From positions 1-64,000 of the forward strand of contig CAYQTE010000004.1 of the NCBI GenBank assembly GCA_964420285.1: a stretch of DNA of 64,000 nt, read 5' to 3'. Every line of letters begins with the position of its first letter. Position 1 is the first letter of the stretch. The notes beneath the pieces were generated by a model. The model was not told the DNA's origin, searched no databases, and saw nothing but the letters and a program-made list of their open reading frames with translations. The DNA comes from CAYQTE01 sp964420285. GTDB lineage: Bacteria; Planctomycetota; Phycisphaerae; Tepidisphaerales; Tepidisphaeraceae. A program made the translations under genes and the position numbers. This document shows, in pieces, positions 43,806 to 53,587 of this stretch.

Positions 43806-44978
43806 ATGGACGACCCAGCGATGTCGCAATCATCGAGCCCGACGCCGGCGCCGAAGGCGGCCGTGACAGGCCGGTCGGCCGCCGCGGCGCCGCATGCGGC
43901 CCAGGACGATTCTCTGCTGCAGCGGGCGCGGGCGGAATGGCGTCGCGTGCGGCGATCGTTCACCGTCGAAAACGTCAAACAGTCCGCCAAGACGCTGATG
44001 TGGGTGGTGCCCCTGACCATCATGATCTGGATCTACGCCGAACAGGAGCAGATCGCCCAGGACGGCAACATCCAGGTTCGCGTGCGGCTGGACAACCTGG
44101 ATCCGAACCTGGTGGTCCACATGACCGATCCGGCCGATGGAGTGGTGCTGGTGGATTTGTCAGGGCCGCGCGCGGCGCTGGATCGGGTGGAGGCGAGTCT
44201 GCGCGGGCCGGGCGACAGCGCCGTTCACGTGAAGTTCGACAATCTCAAACCGGGGCCGGCGTCGCCGCAGATCATCAACCAGATCGGCATGAATGATCTG
44301 CTGGTCAAGAACGGCGTGAACGTGTTGCGGTGTGTACCGGCGCAGGTTCAGTTGGACGTGGACCGGCTGCTGACCGTCGATGCGGAGGTCGTGGCTCCCG
44401 ATGGATTGAACCTGGACGCCGCGACGTTCGATCCGCCGACGATCAAGGTTCGCGGCCCGCAGAAGTTGATCGCGTCGCTGCAGGACGGCAGGGAGCGGCT
44501 GAGTGTGACGGCCGACCTGGCCAACCAGCCGAGTCTGAAAAAGCCCGGCAATTACAAGTTGGCGGATGTGCCTCTGGTGAAACCGAGCGAAGATTCGGAC
44601 CTGGTGCTTCTGACGACCAGGGCCAACGCCCAGGTGGCCGTGAAGGCGACGGATGTCACCTTCAAGTTCGACCAGCAACCCATTCCCATCTGGATTTCGA
44701 CGCCGCAGCAGGGTTTCGAGTGGACCAAATACAAGGTGAGTCTGGGTGAGAACCAGACCACCAAGGTGCCCAATGTCGTGGTCAGCGGACCGGTCGACGA
44801 GATCAAGAAATTGACCGATCCCAACGCACCGGTGTCATTTCACGCCGAGGTTTCGATTCCCGGCTCTCAAGCGCTCCAGGGCGTCGCGCGGATTCGCTAC
44901 GTCGATCTGCCGCCGGGCGTTACGGTCGTCAGTGACGGGTTTAATGGGCAGATTTCCTACACCATTGTCCCGCTGTGA
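43806..44978 (+). CDS. cdaR: YbbR-domain protein, CdaR-like regulator of CdaA
   Basis: The 390-residue protein has an N-terminal cytoplasmic segment of about 75 residues (Ala/Pro-rich), one membrane helix (LMWVVPLTIMIWIYAEQEQI) and an extracytoplasmic part of three to four YbbR repeats (VRVRLDNLDPNLVVHMTDPA, VKVRGPQKLIASLQ, VVVSGPVDEIKKL, with P-x-V-x-V-x-G type turns). CdaR proteins bind CdaA and tune c-di-AMP output. It begins 16 bp after cdaA. The family's YbbR units are clear; the CdaA role rests on neighbourhood. Confidence 0.85.
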   Translation: MDDPAMSQSSSPTPAPKAAVTGRSAAAAPHAAQDDSLLQRARAEWRRVRRSFTVENVKQSAKTLMWVVPLTIMIWIYAEQEQIAQDGNIQVRVRLDNLDPNLVVHMTDPADGVVLVDLSGPRAALDRVEASLRGPGDSAVHVKFDNLKPGPASPQIINQIGMNDLLVKNGVNVLRCVPAQVQLDVDRLLTVDAEVVAPDGLNLDAATFDPPTIKVRGPQKLIASLQDGRERLSVTADLANQPSLKKPGNYKLADVPLVKPSEDSDLVLLTTRANAQVAVKATDVTFKFDQQPIPIWISTPQQGFEWTKYKVSLGENQTTKVPNVVVSGPVDEIKKLTDPNAPVSFHAEVSIPGSQALQGVARIRYVDLPPGVTVVSDGFNGQISYTIVPL

Positions 44979-45021
44979 AGCGGTGCGTGACTTGGCCTCG
45001 CGAGATGTTACAAATAGCGGC

Positions 45022-45540
45022 ATGATGCTCGACCTGAAGTCCCTCATTCACGACGTGCCCGACTTTCCCAAGCCGGGGATTCTTTTCCGCGACATCACAC
45101 CGCTGCTGAGCGACCCGGCCGGGCTGGCCTTGTCGATCGAACTGCTGGCCAATCCGTTTCGCGGCCAGGGGATCGAGCGCGTGGTGGGCGCCGAGAGCCG
45201 CGGGTTCATTTTCGGCACGGCCGTCGCGTGTTGCCTGTCGGCCGGTTTTTCGCTGGTCCGCAAGCCGGGCAAGCTGCCGCGAAAGTGCATCTCGCGCACA
45301 TACGATCTGGAATACGGGCAGGACGCTTTGGAAATGCACGCCGACGCGGTTTTGGCGGGCCAACGTGTGCTGGTGGTGGACGACGTGCTGGCGACAGGCG
45401 GGACGATGAAGGCCTGCTGCGAACTGGTCGAGCAACTGGGCGGCACATTGGCGGGCGTGGCGGTGCTGATCGAATTAACGGGTCTCAACGGCCGGGCGAA
45501 ATTGCCGAAGGTGCCGGTGCATTCGGTGATTCAGTATTGA
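45022..45540 (+). CDS. apt: Adenine phosphoribosyltransferase Apt
   Basis: The 172-residue purine-salvage enzyme makes AMP from adenine and PRPP. Motifs are FPKPGILFRDITPLLSDP near the start, VVGAESRGFIFGTAVA, LVRKPGKLPRK and the PRPP loop VLVVDDVLATGGTM. There are two adjacent ATGs (45022, 45025). It lies 43 bp after cdaR in the same direction; a shared operon would link AMP supply with c-di-AMP synthesis, which is inference. Confidence 0.95.
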   Translation: MMLDLKSLIHDVPDFPKPGILFRDITPLLSDPAGLALSIELLANPFRGQGIERVVGAESRGFIFGTAVACCLSAGFSLVRKPGKLPRKCISRTYDLEYGQDALEMHADAVLAGQRVLVVDDVLATGGTMKACCELVEQLGGTLAGVAVLIELTGLNGRAKLPKVPVHSVIQY

Positions 45541-45567
45541 TCTGGCGGATCCCGGAAATGTTGCCAT

Positions 45568-45966
45568 TTACGCGAGGCCATCCGGCCGCGTTGCCCACGC
45601 GGTACCGATGACGGCGGTGATCGGCCGCAACCTCTGAGTTGTCGGGTCGGCCTGAACGCCGAAATTCTCAAGTGCGGTCGCGCCCAGGAGAAGCAATGAG
45701 TCCGGCGGCCCAAACACGACCAAGCAAGTAATGGTTTCGCCGCTTCCCTCTATGCTGAACGCCGCCTCGCCGACCAATCGGCGGTCCTTTTTTCCGTCAG
45801 CAAAAACAAAATCTCGGGTGAACTTGGGAACGATTCCGATCGCCTCCAGCTTGCCCTGCGGGACGAAGCTGTAGAGCGCGCCCGTATCCACCCAGAAAAG
45901 CTCGTCGAAAACACGACCCGGCGATTGGGGGTTGGCCACTGCGACTTTGACTTGGAACATGCCCAT
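45568..45966 (-). CDS. Retropepsin-like aspartyl protease fold protein
   Basis: The 132-residue protein resembles clan AA single-lobe aspartic proteases. The catalytic-type motif is WVDTGALYSFVP with Asp27, and the hydrophobic-Gly motif before the C-terminus is LLLLGATALENFGV. Such proteins act as dimers. The preceding residues VKVAVANPQSPGRVFDELFW form the first hairpin. It is convergent to apt with a 27-bp gap. Biological substrate unknown. Confidence 0.72.
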   Translation of the reverse strand: MGMFQVKVAVANPQSPGRVFDELFWVDTGALYSFVPQGKLEAIGIVPKFTRDFVFADGKKDRRLVGEAAFSIEGSGETITCLVVFGPPDSLLLLGATALENFGVQADPTTQRLRPITAVIGTAWATRPDGLA

Positions 45967-46386
45967 GGGCTGATTGTAGCAACTTCGCACGAGCCTGTGA
46001 CATCTTGCGACTTGGAGGTCATAGCCGACTCGTCAGCCGCGAAATGGAAATCGCTGGCCAAAAGGGACTTTGGCTCAGTTTGGCGCCACGCTGTAGTTTT
46101 CCGCCCCGAACAGGCCAACCGTCAACTGCCATTTTGACCGATCGAGGGCATCTGGAGGATCGCCCTCTGCCAGCGTGACAGGACCGCCGAGTGAGAGTGC
46201 GATTGCAGGCGTATTGTAACTCGTTTGCTGTCAGACACTTAGAATCACAAAAATCCCGCCGCCCTTCGGCATCGGGTTTGATAATGGCATGGTACACGGC
46301 CACATGCCGTGCGATGGACCTGTTGCCTTCGGGCAGCGGGCGGAAATGGATCGGGAATCGAATTTGCACTTACAAGGAGAAACGGG
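45967..46386. other. Gene-free region upstream of groEL
   Basis: About 420 bases without a supported gene. I looked for the CIRCE element (TTAGCACTC-N9-GAGTGCTAA) and did not find it. One hairpin GAGGGC (46144-46149) / GCCCTC (46162-46167) is present without a T-run. A small frame at 46191-46412 runs into groEL in another phase and is not credible. Confidence 0.5.
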
Positions 46387-48039
46387 ATGGCCGCCAAGTT
46401 GCTTTCGTTTGAGGCCGAGGCTCGCAAGTCGCTTTTGGAGGGCGTGAGTAAACTCGCCCGCGCCGTCAAGGTCACTCTCGGACCGCGGGGACGAAACGCC
46501 GTCATCGATAAGGGCTGGGGCTCGCCCACGATCACCAAGGACGGCGTGACCGTCGCCGAGGAAGTTGATCTCAAGGACAAATTTGAAAACATCGGCGCCA
46601 AGCTCGTGAAGGAAGCCGCCACCAAGACCAGCGATGTGGCCGGCGATGGAACCACCACCGCCACCGTCCTGGCCGAGGCGATCTTCAAGGAAGGTTTCCG
46701 GGCGCTGGCGGCCGGATCGGATGCGATGGCGCTGGCCCGCGGCATTCGCAAGGCGGTCGATGCGGTCGTCGAGAGCCTGCGCAAGCAGAGCAAGCCGATC
46801 GACGTGACCCGCAAGGATGACATCGCCAACGTCGCCAGCATCTCGGCCAACAACGACCGCGAAATCGGCAACATCATGGCCGATGCGTTTCTGCGCGTCG
46901 GCAAGGACGGCGTCATCACCGTCGAGGAAGGCAAGAGCCTGGAAACGTACGTCGATGTCGTCGAGGGCATGCAGTTTGACCGCGGCTATCTTTCCCCCAA
47001 TTTCGTCACCAATCCCGACGAAATGACCGTCGAACTGGAAAAGGCGTTTGTCCTTATCTATGAGGACAAGATCTCTTCGGCCACCAAGCTCATTCCATTG
47101 CTCGAGAAAATCCAGAAGGCCAAGCGGCCGCTGCTGATTGTCGCCGAGGATGTGGACGGCGAGGCGCTGGCGACCCTGGTGGTCAATAAGCTGCGCGGCA
47201 TCCTGAACATCGCCGCCGTCAAGGCGCCCGGTTACGGCGACCGCCGCAAGGCGATGCTCGAAGACCTGGCTGTTCTCACCGGCGGCGAAGCGATCATGAA
47301 GGATCTGGGCATCGAGCTGGACAAGATCGAACTGACGCAACTCGGTCAGGCCAAACTGATTCGCATCGACAACGACAACACCACGATCGTCGAGGGCGCC
47401 GGCGAGACCAAGTCGATCCACGGTCGTATCGATCAGATCCGCCGCGAGATCGAAGTGACCACCAGCGATTACGATCGCGAGAAGCTTCAGGAACGCCTGG
47501 CGAAGCTGGCCGGCGGAGTGGCGCAGATCAAGGTCGGCGCGGCGACGGAGGCGGAGCTGAAGGAAAAGAAATCGCGCATCGAGGATGCGCTGCACGCGAC
47601 GCGGGCTGCGGTGGAAGAGGGCGTGGTGGCCGGCGGCGGCGTGGCGCTGATTCGGGCGCTGAAGGCACTCAACGGCGAGAAGCTCAAGCTCGACGGCGAC
47701 GAGGGTGCGGGCGTGAAGATCGTCCGCCAGGCGCTGCTGGCTCCGTTGAAGCAGATCGCCGACAACGCCGGGGCCGGCGGCAGCGTTGTGGTTCGCCGCG
47801 TCATGGAGAGCAAGGACTCCGAGGGATTCAACGCGCTCACCGGCGAATACACCGACATGTTCAAGGCGGGCATCATCACGCCGACCAAGGTTGAGCGTAC
47901 CGCCCTGCAGAATGCCGCTGAAGTCGCGGTTCTGCTCTTGACCACCGATTGCATCATCATCGATCAGCCCAAGAAGAAGGATGACCACGCCGGCCACAAC
48001 CACGGCGAAGGCATGGATGACATGGACGGGATGATGTAA
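46387..48039 (+). CDS. groEL: Chaperonin GroEL (copy 1)
   Basis: The 550-residue group I chaperonin has an AAGGAG ribosome-binding site. Signature stretches are KVTLGPRGRNAVIDKGWGSP, DVAGDGTTTATVLAEAI (ATP site), and EEGVVAGGGVALIRALKAL. The C-terminus is DHAGHNHGEGMDDMDGMM, a Met/Asp/His tail in place of the classic GGM repeats, with His residues that could bind metal. It is followed by groES at 42 bp and by a second groEL. With GroES it folds proteins in the cytoplasm. Confidence 0.95.
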   Translation: MAAKLLSFEAEARKSLLEGVSKLARAVKVTLGPRGRNAVIDKGWGSPTITKDGVTVAEEVDLKDKFENIGAKLVKEAATKTSDVAGDGTTTATVLAEAIFKEGFRALAAGSDAMALARGIRKAVDAVVESLRKQSKPIDVTRKDDIANVASISANNDREIGNIMADAFLRVGKDGVITVEEGKSLETYVDVVEGMQFDRGYLSPNFVTNPDEMTVELEKAFVLIYEDKISSATKLIPLLEKIQKAKRPLLIVAEDVDGEALATLVVNKLRGILNIAAVKAPGYGDRRKAMLEDLAVLTGGEAIMKDLGIELDKIELTQLGQAKLIRIDNDNTTIVEGAGETKSIHGRIDQIRREIEVTTSDYDREKLQERLAKLAGGVAQIKVGAATEAELKEKKSRIEDALHATRAAVEEGVVAGGGVALIRALKALNGEKLKLDGDEGAGVKIVRQALLAPLKQIADNAGAGGSVVVRRVMESKDSEGFNALTGEYTDMFKAGIITPTKVERTALQNAAEVAVLLLTTDCIIIDQPKKKDDHAGHNHGEGMDDMDGMM

Positions 48040-48081
48040 CGCCGGATTTTTTTCAGACCACGTGATTTTGAGGTGACACAC

Positions 48082-48372
48082 ATGAAACTACGACCTTTGC
48101 AGGATCGAGTGATCGTCAAGCCGATGGATGCCGAAAGCAAGACCGCCAGCGGAATCGTTCTTCCGGACACGGCCAAGGAAAAGCCGACCAAGGGCAAAGT
48201 GATCGCGGCCGGTCCCGGCAAGCTGGACGACAAGGGCAAGCCGATGGAACTGGGCGTTCGCGCGGGCGACACGGTCTATTACGGCAAATACAGCGGAACC
48301 GACGTCGAAGTATCGGGCGAGAAATTCGTCATTCTTCGCGAATCGGACATCCTGGGAATTCTGGACGCATAA
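48082..48372 (+). CDS. groES: Co-chaperonin GroES
   Basis: The 96-residue lid of the GroEL cage begins MKLRPLQDRVIVKPMDAESK and contains the mobile loop region KTASGIVLPDTAKEKPTKGK, followed by VRAGDTVYYGKYSGTDVEV. GAGGTG precedes the ATG. It lies between two groEL genes, so it may serve both. Confidence 0.96.
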   Translation: MKLRPLQDRVIVKPMDAESKTASGIVLPDTAKEKPTKGKVIAAGPGKLDDKGKPMELGVRAGDTVYYGKYSGTDVEVSGEKFVILRESDILGILDA

Positions 48373-48463
48373 TAACTGGACATGAGGGTGAGAGCCGCGA
48401 GAAGGCGGCGACCATGGCGGTGAGGATCGCGGGGATCGCGGGAAATTTTCTCTGGAGAGTTCA

Positions 48464-50092
<1,629 letters not shown>

Positions 50093-50124
50093 TCACGACG
50101 AATTTGACGCACGCCAGGGCACGA

Positions 50125-50160
50125 GGCACGAGGGAACGTGCGGTCGTGCCTTTCGTTTTT
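50125..50160 (+). terminator. Rho-independent terminator after groEL2
   Basis: A stem GGCACGA (50125-50131) / TCGTGCC (50144-50150) with a 12-nt loop is followed by TTTCGTTTTT. It separates the chaperonin unit from dnaJ. Confidence 0.75.
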
Positions 50161-50266
50161 CGGCGGGAGCGCCATAATTGGGCTCGTGGCAGGCGAGCGC
50201 GCCGCCGGGATTCCTGGCCGGCGCGTCGAACGTGCGGGCGCCAACGGCCGATATAACGGTGTTGCG

Positions 50267-51445
50267 ATGGCCCGTAGACAATCGCACGTGGACCGGGACG
50301 AAAGGGCTTCTGTGGCCGCAGCGAAGCGGGATTATTACGAAGTGCTCGGCGTCGCCAGAACCGCCGACGCCGATGAGATCAAGCGCGCCTATCGCCGCAT
50401 GGCGATGAAGCACCATCCCGACCGCGCCAACGGCGACAAGGCCGCCGCTGAACTGGCTTTCAAGGAATGCGCCGAGGCGTATGAAGTCCTCTCCGACGCG
50501 CAGCGCCGGCGGCGCTATGACCAGTACGGCCACCAGGGCCTCTCCGGCCAGCACGATTTCTCGCACATGGACGTGACGGACATCTTCACGATGTTCGACG
50601 ATATTTTCGGCGGGGCGTTCGGCGGCCGTGGCGGCGCCGCCCGGCAGCGGGCGACGGCGCGGGGCTTCGATCTGGAGACCCGCGTCGAACTCACGCTGGC
50701 GGAAGTGGCCGTCGGGTGCGACAAGACGATCGAATTTGAAAAACAGGACCGGTGCGAGGTGTGTGCCGGGTCGGGCGCCAAACCCGGTTCGCCGCCGATC
50801 ACCTGCGTGCAGTGCGGCGGGCAGGGCCGGCTGGCGCAGCAGGGATTTGGCGGCATGTTCCGCATGGTGGTCACCTGCCCCAATTGCCGCGGGCGCGGCG
50901 TGGTGGTTCGCGATCATTGCCCGTCATGCGGCGGAACCGGCCGGCAGCTTCGGCGGCGGACGGTGGTGGTCAAGATTCCCGCCGGCGTACACGAGGGCCA
51001 GGCGGTGCGCGTCAGCGGCGAGGGGGAAGCCGGCGAGGCCGGCGCCGCCGCGGGCGATCTGCACGTGTATATCTCCGTGCGCGAGCATCCGATTTTCAGC
51101 CGGCACAACAACGATCTGGTGTGCCAGGTACCTGTGTCGTTCGCCGAGGCCGCCTTGGGAGCGAAGGTGGACGTGCCGACCTTGCGGGGCTCGGAGTCGA
51201 TGGAGATCGCGCCGGGCACCCAGCACGGCGAGGTGTTCAAGCTCAAGAACCGCGGCCTGCCCGATCTGCGCTCGGGGCGCGCCGGCGACCAGTTGGTGCA
51301 GATCACCATCGAAGTGCCCAGGAAACTCACGGACCGGCAGAAACAGATTCTTCGCGAGTTTGCCGAGACGGAAGAGGCCCAGGTGAACGCGCAGCGAAAG
51401 TCGTTTCTCGACAAGATCAAGGGAATGTTCAAGGCGGAAGCTTGA
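50267..51445 (+). CDS. dnaJ: Chaperone DnaJ
   Basis: The 392-residue type I Hsp40 has a J-domain (residues about 22-85) with YYEVLGVARTADADEIKRAY and the HPD loop HHPDRANGD, a Gly/Phe region (FDDIFGGAFGGRGG), four zinc-binding CxxCxGxG repeats (CEVCAGSG, CVQCGGQG, CPNCRGRG, CPSCGGTG) and C-terminal substrate-binding beta domains. A 20-residue N-terminal extension precedes the J-domain. No dnaK is nearby; grpE follows by 33 bp. Confidence 0.95.
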   Translation: MARRQSHVDRDERASVAAAKRDYYEVLGVARTADADEIKRAYRRMAMKHHPDRANGDKAAAELAFKECAEAYEVLSDAQRRRRYDQYGHQGLSGQHDFSHMDVTDIFTMFDDIFGGAFGGRGGAARQRATARGFDLETRVELTLAEVAVGCDKTIEFEKQDRCEVCAGSGAKPGSPPITCVQCGGQGRLAQQGFGGMFRMVVTCPNCRGRGVVVRDHCPSCGGTGRQLRRRTVVVKIPAGVHEGQAVRVSGEGEAGEAGAAAGDLHVYISVREHPIFSRHNNDLVCQVPVSFAEAALGAKVDVPTLRGSESMEIAPGTQHGEVFKLKNRGLPDLRSGRAGDQLVQITIEVPRKLTDRQKQILREFAETEEAQVNAQRKSFLDKIKGMFKAEA

Positions 51446-51478
51446 GACGGCAGCGAGACCTTCAGGACATGATGACCT

Positions 51479-52027
51479 ATGGCAGACACCGAAAAGAACA
51501 ACACGCAGGATGAAACGATCGAGTCGCCGGCCGACGCCGAAGTCGCGGCCGAGGGCGCTTCCGCGGCGGACTCCGAGCTGGAAGAATGCCGCCGCGAACG
51601 CGACCAGCTTTTCCAGCGACTGGCCCGCATCCAGGCGGATTTCCAGAATTCGCGCAGGCGCCTGGAGGCGGACATCGAGCAGCGGCTGCAATTCGCCAAC
51701 GCGCAGCTCATCAAGAGCATGTTCCCGGTGATCGATAATCTCGAGCGCGCCCTGTCCGTGGATGAATCCAAGACCGATGTGAAGGCCATGCGCAAGGGAA
51801 TGCAGATCACGTTGGATCAATGGGCCAAGGCGCTGGCGAGCCAATCGGTCACGGTCATCGCGCCGGCGGCGGGCACGCCCTTCGATCCCACCATTCACGA
51901 GGCGATCCTCGAACAGCCGTCGGATCAATACAAGGAACCGACTGTCGTGCAGCTCCTGCAAAAGGGTTACCAACTGCATGGCCGCACGCTGCGGCCGGCA
52001 CAGGTGGCCGTGAGCAAGCTGGCGTGA
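51479..52027 (+). CDS. grpE: Nucleotide exchange factor GrpE
   Basis: The 182-residue DnaK cofactor has an acidic N-terminal tail (1-35), a long coiled helix (ELEECRRERDQLFQRLARIQ, ADFQNSRRRLEADIEQRLQF), FPVIDNLERALS and the C-terminal beta domain with TPFDPTIHEAILEQ and VVQLLQKGYQLHGRTLRPAQ. It catalyses ADP release from DnaK, so a dnaK must be elsewhere in the genome. The ribosome-binding site is weak. Confidence 0.94.
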   Translation: MADTEKNNTQDETIESPADAEVAAEGASAADSELEECRRERDQLFQRLARIQADFQNSRRRLEADIEQRLQFANAQLIKSMFPVIDNLERALSVDESKTDVKAMRKGMQITLDQWAKALASQSVTVIAPAAGTPFDPTIHEAILEQPSDQYKEPTVVQLLQKGYQLHGRTLRPAQVAVSKLA

Positions 52028-52064
52028 GCCGCCGGTGTGCGTGAAAGGACTGTTGTAAGCAACC

Positions 52065-52511
52065 ATGCCGACGTACGAGTACAAATGCGAAGCCTGCGGG
52101 CACGCCTTCGAGAAATTTCAGCCGATCTCGTCGTCGCCGGTACGTAAGTGCCCGGCCTGCGGCGAACTGAAGGTGCGCCGTCTGATCAGCATGGGCGCCG
52201 GCGTGATCTTCAAAGGCAGCGGATTTTACAGCACGGATTACCGATCCGAATCGTACAAATCCGGCGAGAAATCGGAATCCGGCGCCGCCACGGCCGCGGC
52301 CAAGGCCGATTCCAAACCCGGCGATGCAACGGCGGCCAAAACCGATGCTACGGCCAAATCCGACACGGCGGCCAAATCCGACGCCCCTGCCAAATCGGAT
52401 GCGCCCAAGGGGCCGGCCCCAGGCGCCAAATCCGAATCCTCGCCGGCCGGTCCATCGTCCAACGGCAGATCCGAGGCAGGTTCACGGAAGCGGTCCAGGG
52501 GCAAGGAATGA
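52065..52511 (+). CDS. FmdB-family zinc ribbon protein with repetitive tail
   Basis: The 148-residue protein begins MPTYEYKCEACGHAFEKFQ, and the second Cys pair is KCPACGELKVRR, giving the CxxC...CxxC zinc ribbon typical of the FmdB family. Residue 68 onward is low-complexity Ala/Lys/Ser/Asp with tandem AAKSD/APAKSD units and a basic end RKRSRGKE, likely disordered. The zinc-ribbon core is often next to chaperone or translation genes; its function is unknown. Confidence 0.85.
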   Translation: MPTYEYKCEACGHAFEKFQPISSSPVRKCPACGELKVRRLISMGAGVIFKGSGFYSTDYRSESYKSGEKSESGAATAAAKADSKPGDATAAKTDATAKSDTAAKSDAPAKSDAPKGPAPGAKSESSPAGPSSNGRSEAGSRKRSRGKE

Positions 52512-52542
52512 CGACGACGATACCATCGCCGTCCGCTCTGGC

Positions 52543-52749
52543 ATGAACTGTCCCATCTGCAAGAAGCCGATCGACGCCCTCGCCGCCCAGCGCAACGAGG
52601 CGTCTCCGTTTTGCAGCGATCGCTGCAAGCTGATCGACCTGGGTCGCTGGCTGGATGAGCGCTATCAGATTCCGGTTGATCCGGCCGAAAACGAAAAGGG
52701 AAATGCGAATCAACCGCAAAGTCGCCGAGGCGCCGAGGAAGAAGCGTAG
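52543..52749 (+). CDS. yacG: Zinc-binding protein YacG (DNA gyrase inhibitor family)
   Basis: The 68-residue zinc protein has MNCPICKKP (Cys3, Cys6), SPFCSDRCKLIDLGRWLDE (Cys24, Cys28) and RYQIPVDP, all typical of YacG. In E. coli YacG binds gyrase. The last 15 residues (GNANQPQSRRGAEEEA) come from a member of the AACCGCAAAG repeat family that begins at about 52699, so the natural C-terminus has been replaced or extended by repeat DNA. Confidence 0.88.
   Translation: MNCPICKKPIDALAAQRNEASPFCSDRCKLIDLGRWLDERYQIPVDPAENEKGNANQPQSRRGAEEEA
52699..52747. repeat. AACCGCAAAG-type repeat forming the yacG 3' end
   Basis: The stretch GGGAAATGCGAATCAACCGC followed by AAAGTCGCCGAGGCGCCGAGG resembles GGGAAAATGCGATTAAACCG-CCAAG at 20717-20741 and, more loosely, the 12921-12965 stretch (ACCGCTAAGACGCCGCGACGCG). 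It looks like a small dispersed repeat family of the genome. Confidence 0.4.
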
Positions 52750-52760
52750 AGTGGGCCCGG

Positions 52761-53333
52761 TCACTTCTTCGGGGCCACGCCGCATTCAGGACATCGATCA
52801 GGGGTGGCCCGCAGGTCGTAGCCGCATGTTGTGCAAAGCCCGTTTTCGGTACGCGATTGCTGAGCCTCCGACTTTGCCAGCCTGCGATCGAATAAGATCG
52901 CAGCAATCCCAAGAAGCGCGTAGAGGAATACATCGAAAGGGAATACGGACCAATATTTCTGGCCGAAAAGGCGATTCTGGGACTGTCGCATCAGAAAGAC
53001 AAGTTGAACAAGATCTGCGGGCAGCCGAATGAAATTCGTTACTGCGAACGTATAGAGAACCACACGAAGTTCCGGGTGATTTCGTATCCTCCAAGTCCCT
53101 GTTGCAATACCACGGCGGCGCCGACTCGCGGCGCGCAGCTCATAGTTGATCCATGCGGCCGCTACAACGGCAACCATCGCGCCGACGAGTGAGTGGTCAA
53201 TCCATGTTTCGCCGGTTGACAGGAGCACCCAAGCGGGCAGGGGACGTGCAAACTCTTGGTAGGCGCGGTAAAGGATGGGCAGGCAACTGAGCGCGGCGCT
53301 GATGCCGATGATTCGGACGAAAAGAGGCCTCAC
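52761..53333 (-). CDS. Membrane protein with C-terminal planctomycete zinc ribbon
   Basis: The 190-residue protein has three to four predicted helices (IGISAALSCLPILYRAY, SLVGAMVAVVAAAWINYEL, VVLYTFAVTNFIRL, VFLYALLGIAAILFDR). The C-terminus is LCTTCGYDLRATPDRCPECG, the zinc ribbon found at the ends of many planctomycete membrane proteins. Its function is unknown. The start is a GTG. It converges on yacG with an 11-bp gap. Confidence 0.72.
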   Translation of the reverse strand: MRPLFVRIIGISAALSCLPILYRAYQEFARPLPAWVLLSTGETWIDHSLVGAMVAVVAAAWINYELRAASRRRRGIATGTWRIRNHPELRVVLYTFAVTNFIRLPADLVQLVFLMRQSQNRLFGQKYWSVFPFDVFLYALLGIAAILFDRRLAKSEAQQSRTENGLCTTCGYDLRATPDRCPECGVAPKK

Positions 53334-53479
53334 GATCCGTATTGTAACGCATGCTGGCGGGAAATACTCTCAAATTTGATGGCCGGTCCGGTGCCTCAAT
53401 TCTGCGGTTTGCGCAAATCTGCATGCCAACCGCCGAATCGAACGCCGCAACGCTCAGACGTGTCGCAACGGCGGGTTGA

Positions 53480-53507
53480 TTGATCGGAATGCGCCAGCGA
53501 CTATAAT
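53480..53507 (+). promoter_or_regulatory. Promoter upstream of the membrane protein at 53588
   Basis: A -35 TTGATC (53480-53485), 16-bp spacer and consensus -10 TATAAT (53502-53507) lie about 80 bp before the ATG. Confidence 0.5.
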
Positions 53508-53587
53508 GCCGCGCGCAGGGATCGGAACGCTGCGTGCGTTCCGGCGCGGTTTTTGGGGGTGGTGTGTTGGGAAAGGAGACGGCTCTC

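Noticed and set aside
41849..44023. A 724-codon minus-strand frame across folP, cdaA and cdaR
   Set aside because: It spans three intact plus-strand genes, is His/Arg-rich without structure, and has no plausible start context.
45967..46386. CIRCE heat-shock operator upstream of groEL
   Set aside because: Nothing close to TTAGCACTC-N9-GAGTGCTAA was found; only an isolated GAGTG-like string is present.
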